Source: Achromobacter marplatensis
GTDB taxonomy: Bacteria > Pseudomonadota > Gammaproteobacteria > Burkholderiales > Burkholderiaceae_B
Length of the DNA stretch: 64,000 nt
Assembly: GCF_002209535.1 (NCBI RefSeq)
Contig: NZ_NJIG01000024.1
Coordinates: 1-64,000 of the forward strand
Direction of reading: 5' to 3'
Shown here: piece after piece, positions 34,583-43,093 of the stretch
Position numbering within the stretch: the stretch's first letter is position 1
Layout: each line of letters starts with the position of its first letter
Translations under genes and position numbers: made by a program
The notes under the pieces: generated by a model
The model's database searches: none
Seen by the model: the letters and a program-made list of their open reading frames with translations, nothing else
Told to the model about the DNA's origin: nothing

Positions 34583-35578
34583 ATGACTCTACGCTGCACA
34601 TTCATCGACCACGGCAAGGGCGGCGCGCCCGATTGCATGCACGTCGCCGAGCGCGACATGGCCGCCCCCACCGGCCGGCAAGTCTTGATCGAAGTGGCCT
34701 ACGCCGGCGTCAATCGCCCCGACGTGCTGCAACGTTCGGGCTCGTATCCCCCGCCGCCGGGCGCTTCCCCCTATCTGGGCCTGGAAGTCTCCGGCACCAT
34801 CATCGCCGTGGGGCCGGAGGTCACGGCCTGGAAGGCCGGCGACGCCGTGTGCGCGCTGACGCCGGGAGGCGGCTACGCCCAGTACTGCCTGGCCGACGAA
34901 CGCCACTGCCTGCCCGTGCCGCACGGCATGGATCTGCTGTCCGCCGCCGCCATCCCCGAAAACTACTTTACGGTCTGGACCAACGTGTTCGACCGCGCCC
35001 GCCTGTCGGCCGGCGAGAAGTTCCTGGTGCATGGCGGCTCCAGCGGCATTGGCCTGACGGCCATCCAACTGGCCCGCGCCTTCGGCGCCGAGGTCTGGAC
35101 CACGGTCGGCAATCAGGACAAGGCGGACGCTTGCCTGAAGGCCGGCGCGCATCACGCCGTGCTGTACCGGGAGGCGGACTTCGAAGCCGAGATCCGCCAG
35201 GCCACCGGCGGCGCCGGCGTAGACGTGATCCTGGACATGGTGGGCGGCGCCTACATCAACAAGAACATCCGCCTGCTGGCCGTCAATGGGCGGCTGGTGC
35301 AGATCGCCTTCCTGGAAGGCAGCAAGGCCGAGATCGACGCGCTGCCGATCATGATCAAGCGGCTGCAATTCACAGGGTCGACGCTGCGTCCGCGCTCGGA
35401 CGACGACAAGGGCGACATCGCGCGGTCGCTCGCCGGCAAGGTCGTGCCGCTGATGGAGCAAGGGCAATGCCTGCCCTTGATCCACGAAGTGTTCCCGCTG
35501 GCCGAAGCTGCCCGGGCGCATACATTGATGGAAAGCAGCAAGCACATCGGCAAGATCATGCTGAAGGTACAGGCATGA
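34583..35578 (+). CDS. Zinc-free MDR oxidoreductase (quinone oxidoreductase/PIG3 type)
   Basis: A 331-residue NADPH-dependent medium-chain reductase. It has AYAGVNRPDVLQRSGSYPPP near the N-terminus, the NADPH-binding LVHGGSSGIGLTAIQLARAFG, and VDVILDMVGGAYINKNI. Catalytic zinc ligands of true alcohol dehydrogenases are absent. It is in the transporter operon of the predicted GntR regulon and could reduce a quinone- or enone-like intermediate. Its stop overlaps the next start (ATGA). Confidence 0.9.
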   Translation: MTLRCTFIDHGKGGAPDCMHVAERDMAAPTGRQVLIEVAYAGVNRPDVLQRSGSYPPPPGASPYLGLEVSGTIIAVGPEVTAWKAGDAVCALTPGGGYAQYCLADERHCLPVPHGMDLLSAAAIPENYFTVWTNVFDRARLSAGEKFLVHGGSSGIGLTAIQLARAFGAEVWTTVGNQDKADACLKAGAHHAVLYREADFEAEIRQATGGAGVDVILDMVGGAYINKNIRLLAVNGRLVQIAFLEGSKAEIDALPIMIKRLQFTGSTLRPRSDDDKGDIARSLAGKVVPLMEQGQCLPLIHEVFPLAEAARAHTLMESSKHIGKIMLKVQA

Positions 35579-36342
35579 GCGGCCGCTTCCAGGACCAGGT
35601 CGCCATCGTCACCGGCGCGGTGGGCGGCATCGGATCGGCCATCGTCGAGGGATTCCTCGCCGAAGGCGGCCGGGTTGGCCTCGTCGATTTCAATTCACAG
35701 GCGGGCCAGGCGTTCGAGAAGGAACTGCGTAAGCACGGCCATCAGGTCGCGTTCGTGCACGCCGACGTGGCGCATTACGACCAATGCCAGGCGGCTTACG
35801 ACCGCATCACGTCCGAACTGGGCGCAGCCACGATCCTCGTGAACAACGTGGGCATCTCGCCCAAGACGGACGGCCGCGCGCTGAAGGTCTGGGAGATGCC
35901 GCCCGGGGAATGGGACAACGTGGTGTCGGTGAACCTGAACAGCGTGTTCTATATGACGCATCTGGCCACGCCGCACATGGTCAAGCAGCGCCAGGGGCGC
36001 GTGATCAATATGTCGTCGGTGGCCGGCAAGGCCTACTGCGACATCGTGGCGGCGCACTACGCGGCCACCAAGGCCGGCCTGATCGGCCTGACCCGCCATT
36101 GGGCCGCGGAACTGGGCGAATACGACGTCACGGTGAACGCACTGGCGCCGGGCCGAATCAGCACGCCGCTGCTGAAAAGCGTGCCGAAAGCCATCAATGA
36201 CGCCGTGGCCCAGGTGACCGCGCTACGCCGGTTGGGCACGCCTGAGGAAGTGGCCGACGCCTGCCTGTTCTTTGCGTCCGATCAGGCCCGGTTCGTCACC
36301 GGCCAAGTGCTGGACGTGGCCGGTGGGTGGCTGATGACTTGA
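35575..36342 (+). CDS. Short-chain dehydrogenase/reductase (SDR)
   Basis: A 255-residue classical SDR with VAIVTGAVGGIGSAIVEGF (TGxxxGIG), LVNNVGISPKTDGRA (NNxG variant with Val), the catalytic Ser in NMSSVAGKAY and Tyr/Lys in YAATKAGL. The start at 35575 overlaps the previous stop. It is the last gene of the LIV transporter operon. A palindromic repeat begins 8 bases past its stop. Confidence 0.91.
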   Translation: MSGRFQDQVAIVTGAVGGIGSAIVEGFLAEGGRVGLVDFNSQAGQAFEKELRKHGHQVAFVHADVAHYDQCQAAYDRITSELGAATILVNNVGISPKTDGRALKVWEMPPGEWDNVVSVNLNSVFYMTHLATPHMVKQRQGRVINMSSVAGKAYCDIVAAHYAATKAGLIGLTRHWAAELGEYDVTVNALAPGRISTPLLKSVPKAINDAVAQVTALRRLGTPEEVADACLFFASDQARFVTGQVLDVAGGWLMT

Positions 36343-36350
36343 TGCGAGAT

Positions 36351-36415
36351 GATGGGTTGCGCGCGTTCAATAGCCGAGTTCTAGCTTAAGGACTCTTGCG
36401 CTTCACCCATCCTAC
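36351..36415. repeat. Palindromic repeat element, single copy
   Basis: This 65-bp unit matches the right arm of the inverted pair at 20549-20612: it begins GATGGGTTGCGCGCG, has CTTAAGGACTCT or CTTAAGAACTCT in the middle, and ends CGCTTCACCCATCCTAC. Its ends are inverted repeats of each other (GATGGGT/ACCCATC). It lies between convergent genes, and its last bases provide the TAG stop of the methyltransferase. Confidence 0.75.
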
Positions 36416-37065
36416 ACGCCCAGGCGGTAGACCACCGTGTCCAGACGGCTGACGCCGGCGCTCTGGAACTTGGGTTCCTTGTCCAGGATGTCGCGGCGGT
36501 CGATGATCTTCGCAGGCGAGACGCCTGCGAAGATCGCCTGGACTTCACTGTCCACCACCGAGAACGGCGGCCCCGCCATTTCTTCCTGCGGGTAGTCCAG
36601 GGTGATCAGCAAGCCCCGGCAAGCGGGGGACAACTGCCCATAGACATGGCGCACGTACTCGGCGCGCATGGACTCGGGCAAAGCGACCAGCGCGGCGCGG
36701 TCATAGACGCCCACGCAGTGCGACAACACTTGCGCATCCAGCTTGAAGATGTCGCCGCAGATGATTTCGATGTTGCCCGACACGTAGTGCTTGCCGTAGA
36801 CGGATTCATGCGTGGCGGGTCGAAGCTCGTTCTCTTCGAAGAACTGGTCCACCGCGAGCTGGGAAAGTTCGACTCCCAACACCGAATGGCCCTGGGCCGC
36901 CAGCCAGACCATGTCCAGCGACTTTCCGGCAAGCGGCACCAACACCCGTCCACCCTGCGGTACGGCCAGCGTGGGCCAGTACTTCTGCAAGAGCGGCGTA
37001 ATCCGGGTTTGATGAAAGTGCGTGCGCCCTTCGCGCCAGCGTTCCAACCAGAATTCTGCGTCCAT
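36412..37065 (-). CDS. tpm: Thiopurine S-methyltransferase (TPMT) family protein
   Basis: A 217-residue SAM-dependent methyltransferase. It shows the bacterial TPMT N-terminus (FWLERWREGRTHFHQ), the SAM site VLVPLAGKSLDMVWLAAQGH and GVELSQLAVDQFFEEN, and CVGVYDRAALVALPESMRAEY. Bacterial enzymes methylate thiopurines and volatilise selenium or tellurium oxyanions. AGGAGGAGC lies 10 bases upstream of the start. The stop codon lies inside a dispersed palindromic repeat, so the repeat sits exactly on the gene's end. Confidence 0.92.
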   Translation of the reverse strand: MDAEFWLERWREGRTHFHQTRITPLLQKYWPTLAVPQGGRVLVPLAGKSLDMVWLAAQGHSVLGVELSQLAVDQFFEENELRPATHESVYGKHYVSGNIEIICGDIFKLDAQVLSHCVGVYDRAALVALPESMRAEYVRHVYGQLSPACRGLLITLDYPQEEMAGPPFSVVDSEVQAIFAGVSPAKIIDRRDILDKEPKFQSAGVSRLDTVVYRLGV

Positions 37066-37351
37066 ACGTTGTCTGCTCCTCCTGTATTTCGGTTGCAAGC
37101 TAATCGCTTCTACCGGGCCGGCCGGGGCCCGGACGCCTTGGCGCACCCAGCGTAGCGGGTATCGCCGCCGGCGCGCTTGATTCCGCGCAATCCGGTGCCC
37201 GGCATTGTAGTGCCCCCGCCCCGGGTAAAACCGATGGGCGCGCGGCAGGCCCGGGGCGGTACGATCCGGGTTTACACCTAGGAAACTCAGCGCATCCAAT
37301 CGCGTGCCCGCCCCGTATCTGCTCATGACGGCCACACAAAAGGAGATCGTC

Positions 37352-37900
37352 ATGAAATTGCTAGCCTCGATTGCCATCACCTGCTCTGCCCTGACCCTGT
37401 CGCCCACGTATGCCGCCGACGTCATGGTTGGCGGACAGGCGATGATGCCCTCGAAGAACATCGTGGCCAATGCGGTGAACTCCGCGGACCACACCACGCT
37501 GGTCGCAGCGGTAAAGGCCGCGGGCCTGGCGGACACGCTGCAGGGCAAGGGCCCGTTCACGGTGTTCGCCCCGACCAACGCCGCGTTCGGCAAGCTGCCT
37601 GCCGGCACGGTCGATACCCTGGTCAAGCCTGAGAACAAGGCGACGCTGACCAAGATCCTGACCTACCACGTGGTGCCCGGAAAGTTGGATTTCGACGCGC
37701 TGGCCGCCAAGATCAAGAAGGGCGGGGGCTCTACCGAACTGACCACCGCCAGCGGCGGCAAGTTGTGGGTGATGATGAACGGCAAACACAACCTGACCCT
37801 GAAGGACGAAAAGGGAGGCGTGTCCACCATCAGCACCTATGACGTCTACCAGTCCAACGGCGTGATTCACGTCATCGACACGGTGCTGATGCCGAAGTGA
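37352..37900 (+). CDS. Secreted fasciclin (FAS1) domain protein
   Basis: A 182-residue exported protein. A signal peptide (MKLLASIAITCSALTLSPTYA-A) is followed by one FAS1 domain with both family boxes: PFTVFAPTNAAFGKLPAGTV (H1) and NGVIHVIDTVLMP (H2), with the conserved YHVVPG between. FAS1 proteins are linked with adhesion and surface association. AGGAG lies 7-8 bases upstream of the ATG. A U-tract terminator follows. Confidence 0.93.
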   Translation: MKLLASIAITCSALTLSPTYAADVMVGGQAMMPSKNIVANAVNSADHTTLVAAVKAAGLADTLQGKGPFTVFAPTNAAFGKLPAGTVDTLVKPENKATLTKILTYHVVPGKLDFDALAAKIKKGGGSTELTTASGGKLWVMMNGKHNLTLKDEKGGVSTISTYDVYQSNGVIHVIDTVLMPK

Positions 37901-37927
37901 TTGCGACGGCAAACCGGCAGAGCAAAT

Positions 37928-37951
37928 GCCCGGCCATCGCGCCGGGCTTTT
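37928..37951 (+). terminator. Rho-independent terminator of the fasciclin gene
   Basis: GCCCGG (37928-37933) and CCGGGC (37942-37947) form a stem around an 8-base loop, followed by TTTT. It lies about 28 bases past the stop. Confidence 0.75.
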
Positions 37952-38020
37952 GCCGCCGGCCGCGGTTCCGGTATCGTAGGGACCTGACCTGTCCCCATCC
38001 ATTCGGAACCGCCGCCCCCC

Positions 38021-38758
38021 ATGCTTGCGACCCTGCGCCGCCGTTTGCCATCCGTACTGTTGTATTCGCCGCTGCTTGCACTGGCGCTGACCCTGGCGCC
38101 GTCCGCCCTCCGGGCGCAGACGGCCTCGCAGTTGGACCATGCCTATCAAACCGAACTGCAGACCGACAACGAGGCCTTGCGCGCCCGCATTCAACAGCTT
38201 CCGCCTGCCATGCAGGAATTGAACGCGCAGGTGTCCGCGGCGTTGCGCGCAGGTGACCGCCAGCAAGCGCAGCGTCTGGGCGAAGAGATGGCGCGCAGGG
38301 ACCCGCGCAATGCGGATGTCCTGCTGTTCCTGGGCAAGCTGCAAAGCCAGCAGGGCAATCCCGCCGCCGCTCAGGACCTGATCGACCAGTCCATCAAGCT
38401 CAACCCCGACAATAAGTGGGCCTACATCAACAAGGCTGGCGTGCAAGCCGAACGGTCCGATTTGCCTAACGCGTTGGCCACCACGCAGGAACTGACCCGA
38501 CGATTTCCCGACTGGAGCATTGGCTACAACCTGCAGGCCTCGTTGCTGGACGCCTTGGACCGCGAAGCGGAAGCACTTGCCGCCTATCAGAAGGCCGTCG
38601 CGGCCAAGCCCGCCAGTGCGTTGATCCTGACCAATATGGGCAATCTGCAGCGCCGGCTTGGCCGTCTAGGCGACGCGCGCTTGTCCTATGAAGGCGCGCT
38701 GCGCCTGCAACCCGGATACCCGCTGGCCGAGTCCGAATTGAACAGCATGCCGAAGTGA
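38021..38758 (+). CDS. Periplasmic TPR-repeat protein
   Basis: A 245-residue protein with a signal peptide (basic MLATLRRRL, hydrophobic core, cleavage near LRA-Q) and a helical segment. At least three TPR-like repeats follow from about residue 70: RNADVLLFLGKLQSQQGNPA, NKWAYINKAGVQAERSDLP, and SALILTNMGNLQRRLGRLGD. TPR domains hold protein complexes together; the partner is unknown. The next gene starts 8 bp later and may be functionally linked. Confidence 0.8.
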   Translation: MLATLRRRLPSVLLYSPLLALALTLAPSALRAQTASQLDHAYQTELQTDNEALRARIQQLPPAMQELNAQVSAALRAGDRQQAQRLGEEMARRDPRNADVLLFLGKLQSQQGNPAAAQDLIDQSIKLNPDNKWAYINKAGVQAERSDLPNALATTQELTRRFPDWSIGYNLQASLLDALDREAEALAAYQKAVAAKPASALILTNMGNLQRRLGRLGDARLSYEGALRLQPGYPLAESELNSMPK

Positions 38759-38765
38759 GCCCGCA

Positions 38766-39536
38766 ATGCCTGGAAATCCGATGACACGCCGGACGCTGAT
38801 CCTGGCTCTGGCCGGCCTGACCGTTGCCCCACTGCGCGCCATTGCCTCGCCCGGACGCGATGCGATCATCCGGCAGGTGTATGGGGGGCCGTCCGACACC
38901 CTGGCCTATACCAGCCAGCATGCGGCCCTGATGCGCCGGCTGCGCGTGCTGTGGATGCCCGTCGAGTCCGGCGCGCCCACCGTCGATTTCGAGCAACCGC
39001 TGCTGGGCGGCGCCGACACGCTGGCCCTCGCCCGCAACGCGCTCAAGACCACGGACGACGCGCTGGCCGTTCGCCGCCTGGCGGAAGTTTGCCGTCTGCT
39101 GCCACGCTACGTAGGGTCTCTTGGCATGCTGCACCCCGGGCGCTACACCGTGCCGGCCGAAATGAAAGAGGCGTTCGACTTCCCGGAAAGCGGTGTCGAC
39201 GCGCAAGGCGAGTTCACGCTGCAACAAGCGCATCTGACGCTGCTGCGCGCCGCGGTCTGGCGCGAGGTGGATGCGACGTCGCTGCAGGCCGTGCTGCGTG
39301 AAGGCGAACGCTTCTGGCCGATGCCGTACATCGACGGCAAACGGCCGTACGGGGATGCCAGCTACTACCAGATCGACATCGCCCGCTTGCTGGGCGAGCC
39401 CTACCCGGTGGACGCCAAGGGTTACGCCGTGGTCGACCCCGTCAAGGATGCCAGACTGAAGCGGCTGCATTACGAAACACTGGCGGCGTTGCAGGTCTTC
39501 CTGATCCACTCCACCGCGAGCAAAGCGAAGCGATAG
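38766..39536 (+). CDS. Exported protein of unknown function
   Basis: A 256-residue protein. MPGNPMTRRTLILALAGLTV has a twin-arginine followed by a hydrophobic core; it lacks the full Tat consensus, so the export route is uncertain. The mature protein is mostly helical. Conserved-looking parts are FWPMPYIDGKRPYGDASYYQ and IDIARLLGEPYP. No family was recognised. It is 8 bp downstream of the TPR protein gene and ends 11 bp from a convergent gene. An in-frame ATG at 38781 is an alternative start. Confidence 0.65.
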   Translation: MPGNPMTRRTLILALAGLTVAPLRAIASPGRDAIIRQVYGGPSDTLAYTSQHAALMRRLRVLWMPVESGAPTVDFEQPLLGGADTLALARNALKTTDDALAVRRLAEVCRLLPRYVGSLGMLHPGRYTVPAEMKEAFDFPESGVDAQGEFTLQQAHLTLLRAAVWREVDATSLQAVLREGERFWPMPYIDGKRPYGDASYYQIDIARLLGEPYPVDAKGYAVVDPVKDARLKRLHYETLAALQVFLIHSTASKAKR

Positions 39537-39547
39537 CCCCCCTGTGG

Positions 39548-40306
39548 CTAGGCGCGGTGGATGAAGCTGCGGATGTCGTCCGCGATCGGCACCACCGCCA
39601 GCAGCGTCAGTAGCAGCGCCAACGGCCAGGTAGACCCGAAGCCGAAATGGAAGAACGAATAGGCGCCGGTCACGCCGCCCACGAAGAACAGCGTCACCAT
39701 CAGGCTCAGCACGATCAACTTCGCGCGGTCTGCCCGCACGGGCGGCATGGTCTGGGCATCGCCCTTGGCCACATTCCAGTAAAACAGCTTGCCCAGTTCA
39801 ATGCCGATGTCGGTCACCATGCCCGTCACGTGCGTCGTGCGGATCTCGGAGCGCGACACCTTGGTGATCATCGCGTTTTGCAGGCCCATGATGTAGCACA
39901 GCAGCATGACCGTGCCCGGCACGTAGAACCAGCGCAAGGTCTCCAGGTTGGCGCCCAGCAGCCCGAAGCCCAGCAGCAGCGCGGCTTCGAGCAACAGCGG
40001 CAAGGCGTATTCGCTGGCCAGATGGGAGCGTCGGCCGAAATTGATCAGGAACGCGGAGCTGGCCGCGCCGGCCAGAAAGGAGAGCAATGCGGCCAGGCCT
40101 TGCAGCACCACGATCATGCCGCCCAACGCCATGTGGTCGGCCATCATCGAAACGATGCCCGACATGTGCGAGGTGTATTGCTGAACGGCCAGGAAACCGC
40201 CGGCATTGACCGCCCCGGCGGTGAAGGTCAGGAAGTAGGCAAGATGCCGGTTGGCTTGCGGGCTGCGGCTGACGGCCGTCAACCGCCGCAAATACGGAAT
40301 GGCCAC
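39548..40306 (-). CDS. DUF1275 (YoaK-like) membrane protein
   Basis: A 252-residue membrane protein with about six helices and the DUF1275 hallmarks LTFTAGAVNAGGFLAVQQYTSHMSG split over the first two helices, LCYIMGLQNAMITKVS, and RTTHVTGMVTDIGIELG. Family function is not established. It lies 31 bp downstream of the SUKH-ankyrin gene on the same strand. Confidence 0.9.
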   Translation of the reverse strand: MAIPYLRRLTAVSRSPQANRHLAYFLTFTAGAVNAGGFLAVQQYTSHMSGIVSMMADHMALGGMIVVLQGLAALLSFLAGAASSAFLINFGRRSHLASEYALPLLLEAALLLGFGLLGANLETLRWFYVPGTVMLLCYIMGLQNAMITKVSRSEIRTTHVTGMVTDIGIELGKLFYWNVAKGDAQTMPPVRADRAKLIVLSLMVTLFFVGGVTGAYSFFHFGFGSTWPLALLLTLLAVVPIADDIRSFIHRA

Positions 40307-40337
40307 CCTTGTTCCTTCAAAACAGGATCGTTGAACG

Positions 40338-41567
40338 TCACAGCGAGAACTCCCGAAGGTTGGCGACGCGCTCGGCCAGACCCTCGGCCCCTAGATAATG
40401 GCCCAGTTTGCCCGCACGCACACCGCGCAGGTCTTCCTCGTAGCTATTGGCCATGGAATCCCGCACGTCGGCGTAAGCGGTTTCAATGCCTGTTCCGCAG
40501 GCCTGGGCGACCAGGCGCGCGGCCTCGGGCGATCCGCAGGCCACGCAGCGCGCCACGCCCAACGCGTCGGCGACGGCGCCGTGGGCGAGCAGCCCCTGAA
40601 CCAATTGGAGCGAAGGCTGGCGGTCGAAACGATGGGTCGCCGTGGGGCTGACAGGGGCGCCGGCTTGCAGCAAGGCGTCGGCCGCCGCATAGGCATGCTG
40701 CATCAACGCGACTTCGACTGGCTTGGCGCTGCCGCGCAGGGGCAGATCAAAGGACATGCCCTGCTCGGCCAGTTGCCGCACCAGCGCCGCATCATCGTGG
40801 GCCAGCGCGTGCTGCAGGGCCAGGCTGGCCAGGCCCGGTGATTCAAGCAGCGTGCCGGCGGCCAGCGGGCCGCGCCAGTCCACTCTCGCACGCAGGTAGA
40901 ACGCGGTCACCTTGTCCGCCAGGGCCTGCGGCATGCCGTGGTTCGAGACCCGTTCGTCCAGGTACTCCAGCACGCGCACGCCGGGGCTGTCCTCGTCTTG
41001 TTCCGGGTCCGTCTCAAGGCATAGCGCGGCAAATGCCGCGTGCAGGTCCGGCGCGATGGTTGCGATGCCGTCCTGCTGCAAGGCATGGGTCCAGCCCGGC
41101 AAGCCTTTCTTCCACGCCACGATGCTGCCCGCGCGCGGGCCCGGTTCGACGGTGACATAAATTCGGTCGCAATACTCGAAACCACCGATGGGCAGATAGC
41201 GCAGCTTGCCGTTCCAGGCTTCGCCGTCTTCGTCGGCAGCCTCTTCGGCGCACGCTTGTTCGTGTTCGATCCACCCTTGCAGATCGCGGTAGTGGTCGCT
41301 GCCGTCATAGAACAATTCGGCCCAGCTCAGCGCCTCTTCATTGCCGTCCATTGTTGCGCGCAGATCGTAGGCCAGCTCGCCGCCCGCGGTCAGGCGCCAC
41401 AAGTCGCGTAGCGCGTCCGGCAAGGGGCCGGCGCAGGCTGCTTCAATTTCTGCGATGCGCGTCTCGGCCAAGGGCGGCTGCACGGAGATCAGGACGCGAT
41501 CCGCGAATAGCGCAATGCCATGCTCGCGCAGCGCGCGGGATTCATCGGGGGAAAAGGAGTCGCTCAT
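40338..41567 (-). CDS. SUKH (SMI1/KNR4) domain protein with ankyrin-like C-terminus
   Basis: A 409-residue protein. Residues about 25-180 fit the SUKH/SMI1-KNR4 fold: ETRIAEIEAACAGPLPDALR, DLWRLTAGGEL, RYLPIGGFEYCDRIYVTVEP and GSIVAWKKGLPGWTHAL. The second half (about 240-400) consists of ankyrin-like helical pairs such as SLALQHALAHDDAALVRQL and MQHAYAAADALLQAGAPVSP. SUKH proteins commonly serve as immunity proteins in polymorphic toxin systems. No toxin gene is adjacent, so an immunity role is not shown here. Confidence 0.85.
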   Translation of the reverse strand: MSDSFSPDESRALREHGIALFADRVLISVQPPLAETRIAEIEAACAGPLPDALRDLWRLTAGGELAYDLRATMDGNEEALSWAELFYDGSDHYRDLQGWIEHEQACAEEAADEDGEAWNGKLRYLPIGGFEYCDRIYVTVEPGPRAGSIVAWKKGLPGWTHALQQDGIATIAPDLHAAFAALCLETDPEQDEDSPGVRVLEYLDERVSNHGMPQALADKVTAFYLRARVDWRGPLAAGTLLESPGLASLALQHALAHDDAALVRQLAEQGMSFDLPLRGSAKPVEVALMQHAYAAADALLQAGAPVSPTATHRFDRQPSLQLVQGLLAHGAVADALGVARCVACGSPEAARLVAQACGTGIETAYADVRDSMANSYEEDLRGVRAGKLGHYLGAEGLAERVANLREFSL

Positions 41568-41732
41568 GGGAAATCTTCGGAGTTGCCGCTGCAAAGATTC
41601 TACTAGCCCACTACCGCGCAGATGCCGCCCCCGCCGTGACGCTTGCCACGCCAATGCAATTTAGCGGCAAAGCTGGACCTGGAGACGTCTGTCGACGCTT
41701 GGTCCCCGGTCCAGTCCTGAACGCCGCCGCGC

Positions 41733-42779
41733 TTATGCCTCGCCCGATTCGGCCAGTTGCTTGCGCCGGAATTCGCCTTGGCGCACATGCATCCAGCCGG
41801 GATATTCGGGCGGCAGCGCACTGACCTTGTCCAGCGCGGCCAGTTCGTCCTGCGTCAGCTTGATGCCGGTGGCGGCCAGGTTGTCGTCCAACTGATCGAC
41901 ACGCTTGGCGCCGATGATGACGCTGGTCACCACCTGCTGGTGCAGCAACCAGGCCAAGGCCACCTGTGCGACCGACACGCCGCGCGCATCAGCGACCGTT
42001 TTCAGGACGTCGATGCTGTCATAGGCGCGGTCGCGGTCGACCGGCGGGAAGTCGAACGCGGCGCGGCGGCTACCGGCTTCTGCCGACCCGTCGCGGCCGT
42101 ACTTGCCGCTGAGCAGGCCGCCAGCCAGCGGGCTCCACACCATCAGGCCCACCCCTTCGCTTTGCAGCATGGGGACCAGTTCGCGTTCCAGGTCGCGGCC
42201 CGCGATCGTGTAATAGGCCTGCAGCGATTCGAAGCGCGCCAGTCCCAGGCGTTCGGCGATGCCCAGCGCCTTCATGATCTGCCAGGCGGCCCAGTTGGAA
42301 ACGCCCACGTAGCGCACATGGCCGTGCTGCACCAGGGTGTCCAGGGCGCGCACGGTTTCCTCGACCGGCGTCGCCGGGTCGAACCCATGGATCTGGTACA
42401 GGTCGATATGGTCCAGCTGAAGGCGCGACAAACTCTTCTTCACGCTGTCCAGGATGTGCAAGCGCGAATTGCCGCGCGCATTCACGCCGGCGCCGGTCTG
42501 GCCGAAGACCTTGGTGGCGATGACCACGTCGTCGCGCGCCACCTTCAGGTCACGCAACGCCTGCCCGGTGATCATTTCCGACCGGCCTTCGGAGTACACG
42601 TCCGCCGTGTCGATGAAGTTGACGCCCGCATCCAATGCCCGACCTACCAGCCGGTTCGCGTCCTCTTGTTGCAGGGCGCCGATCTTGCTCCACAGCTCGC
42701 CTTCGCCGCCGAAAGTCATGGTGCCCAGGCAGAGTTCCGAGACGAACAGGCCGGTGCTGCCAAATTTCTTGTACCGCAT
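41733..42779 (-). CDS. Aldo/keto reductase
   Basis: A 348-residue NADPH-dependent reductase of the AKR superfamily. The catalytic tetrad is visible: Asp in NFIDTADVYSEG, Tyr in the same segment, Lys in VIATKVFGQ and His in LYQIHGFDP. MRYKKFGSTGLFVSELCLGT and the NADP region VIIGAKRVDQLDDNLAAT are typical. It reduces aldehydes or ketones, substrate unknown. It is divergent from an AraC regulator with a large dyad between. Confidence 0.93.
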   Translation of the reverse strand: MRYKKFGSTGLFVSELCLGTMTFGGEGELWSKIGALQQEDANRLVGRALDAGVNFIDTADVYSEGRSEMITGQALRDLKVARDDVVIATKVFGQTGAGVNARGNSRLHILDSVKKSLSRLQLDHIDLYQIHGFDPATPVEETVRALDTLVQHGHVRYVGVSNWAAWQIMKALGIAERLGLARFESLQAYYTIAGRDLERELVPMLQSEGVGLMVWSPLAGGLLSGKYGRDGSAEAGSRRAAFDFPPVDRDRAYDSIDVLKTVADARGVSVAQVALAWLLHQQVVTSVIIGAKRVDQLDDNLAATGIKLTQDELAALDKVSALPPEYPGWMHVRQGEFRRKQLAESGEA

Positions 42780-43093
42780 GATTGCACTCCTTCTGGGGGC
42801 AGCCGGCCTGCACGCCCCGGGATGGAGCGCCGGACGCTGGCTTGCCGGGGTGGAGACAGTATGCGTCCGGAAGGCCGACCGCGCGCTGCTTGATCCTGCC
42901 CCTTTTTTGCCTGATTCTCTGGCAGTAGCGGCAGAGGATCAGGCATGCGCCCGATCCTCCAAACTTTTTGCCCATTTCTCCACACCCCGAAATCACGACT
43001 GTCCAGCCCGCCGTTGCTGGGCATACACTGGAGCCCGCTTAATCCTCTGCTCCGCCGGCCGCCCGCGCGGGCGGCACGCCTTCAGGAGCCTCC
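42780..43093. other. Divergent control region, aldo/keto reductase and AraC genes
   Basis: This 314-bp region has no gene. Its main feature is the 34-bp dyad at 42910-42943. A six-T run (42903-42908) precedes the dyad. Confidence 0.55.
42909..42944. promoter_or_regulatory. Probable AraC-regulator operator dyad
   Basis: GCCTGATTCTCTG (42909-42921) and CAGAGGATCAGGC (42932-42944) are inverted repeats matching at 12 of 13 positions around a 10-bp spacer. The centre-to-centre distance is about two helical turns, fitting a dimeric AraC-type activator. It lies between the aldo/keto reductase and AraC starts. Confidence 0.58.

Noticed and set aside
34561..35574. An N-terminal extension of the second SDR through the quinone oxidoreductase gene
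   Set aside because: The frame is open by chance. The quinone oxidoreductase in the other frame is complete and the SDR starts at 35575 with an ATGA overlap.
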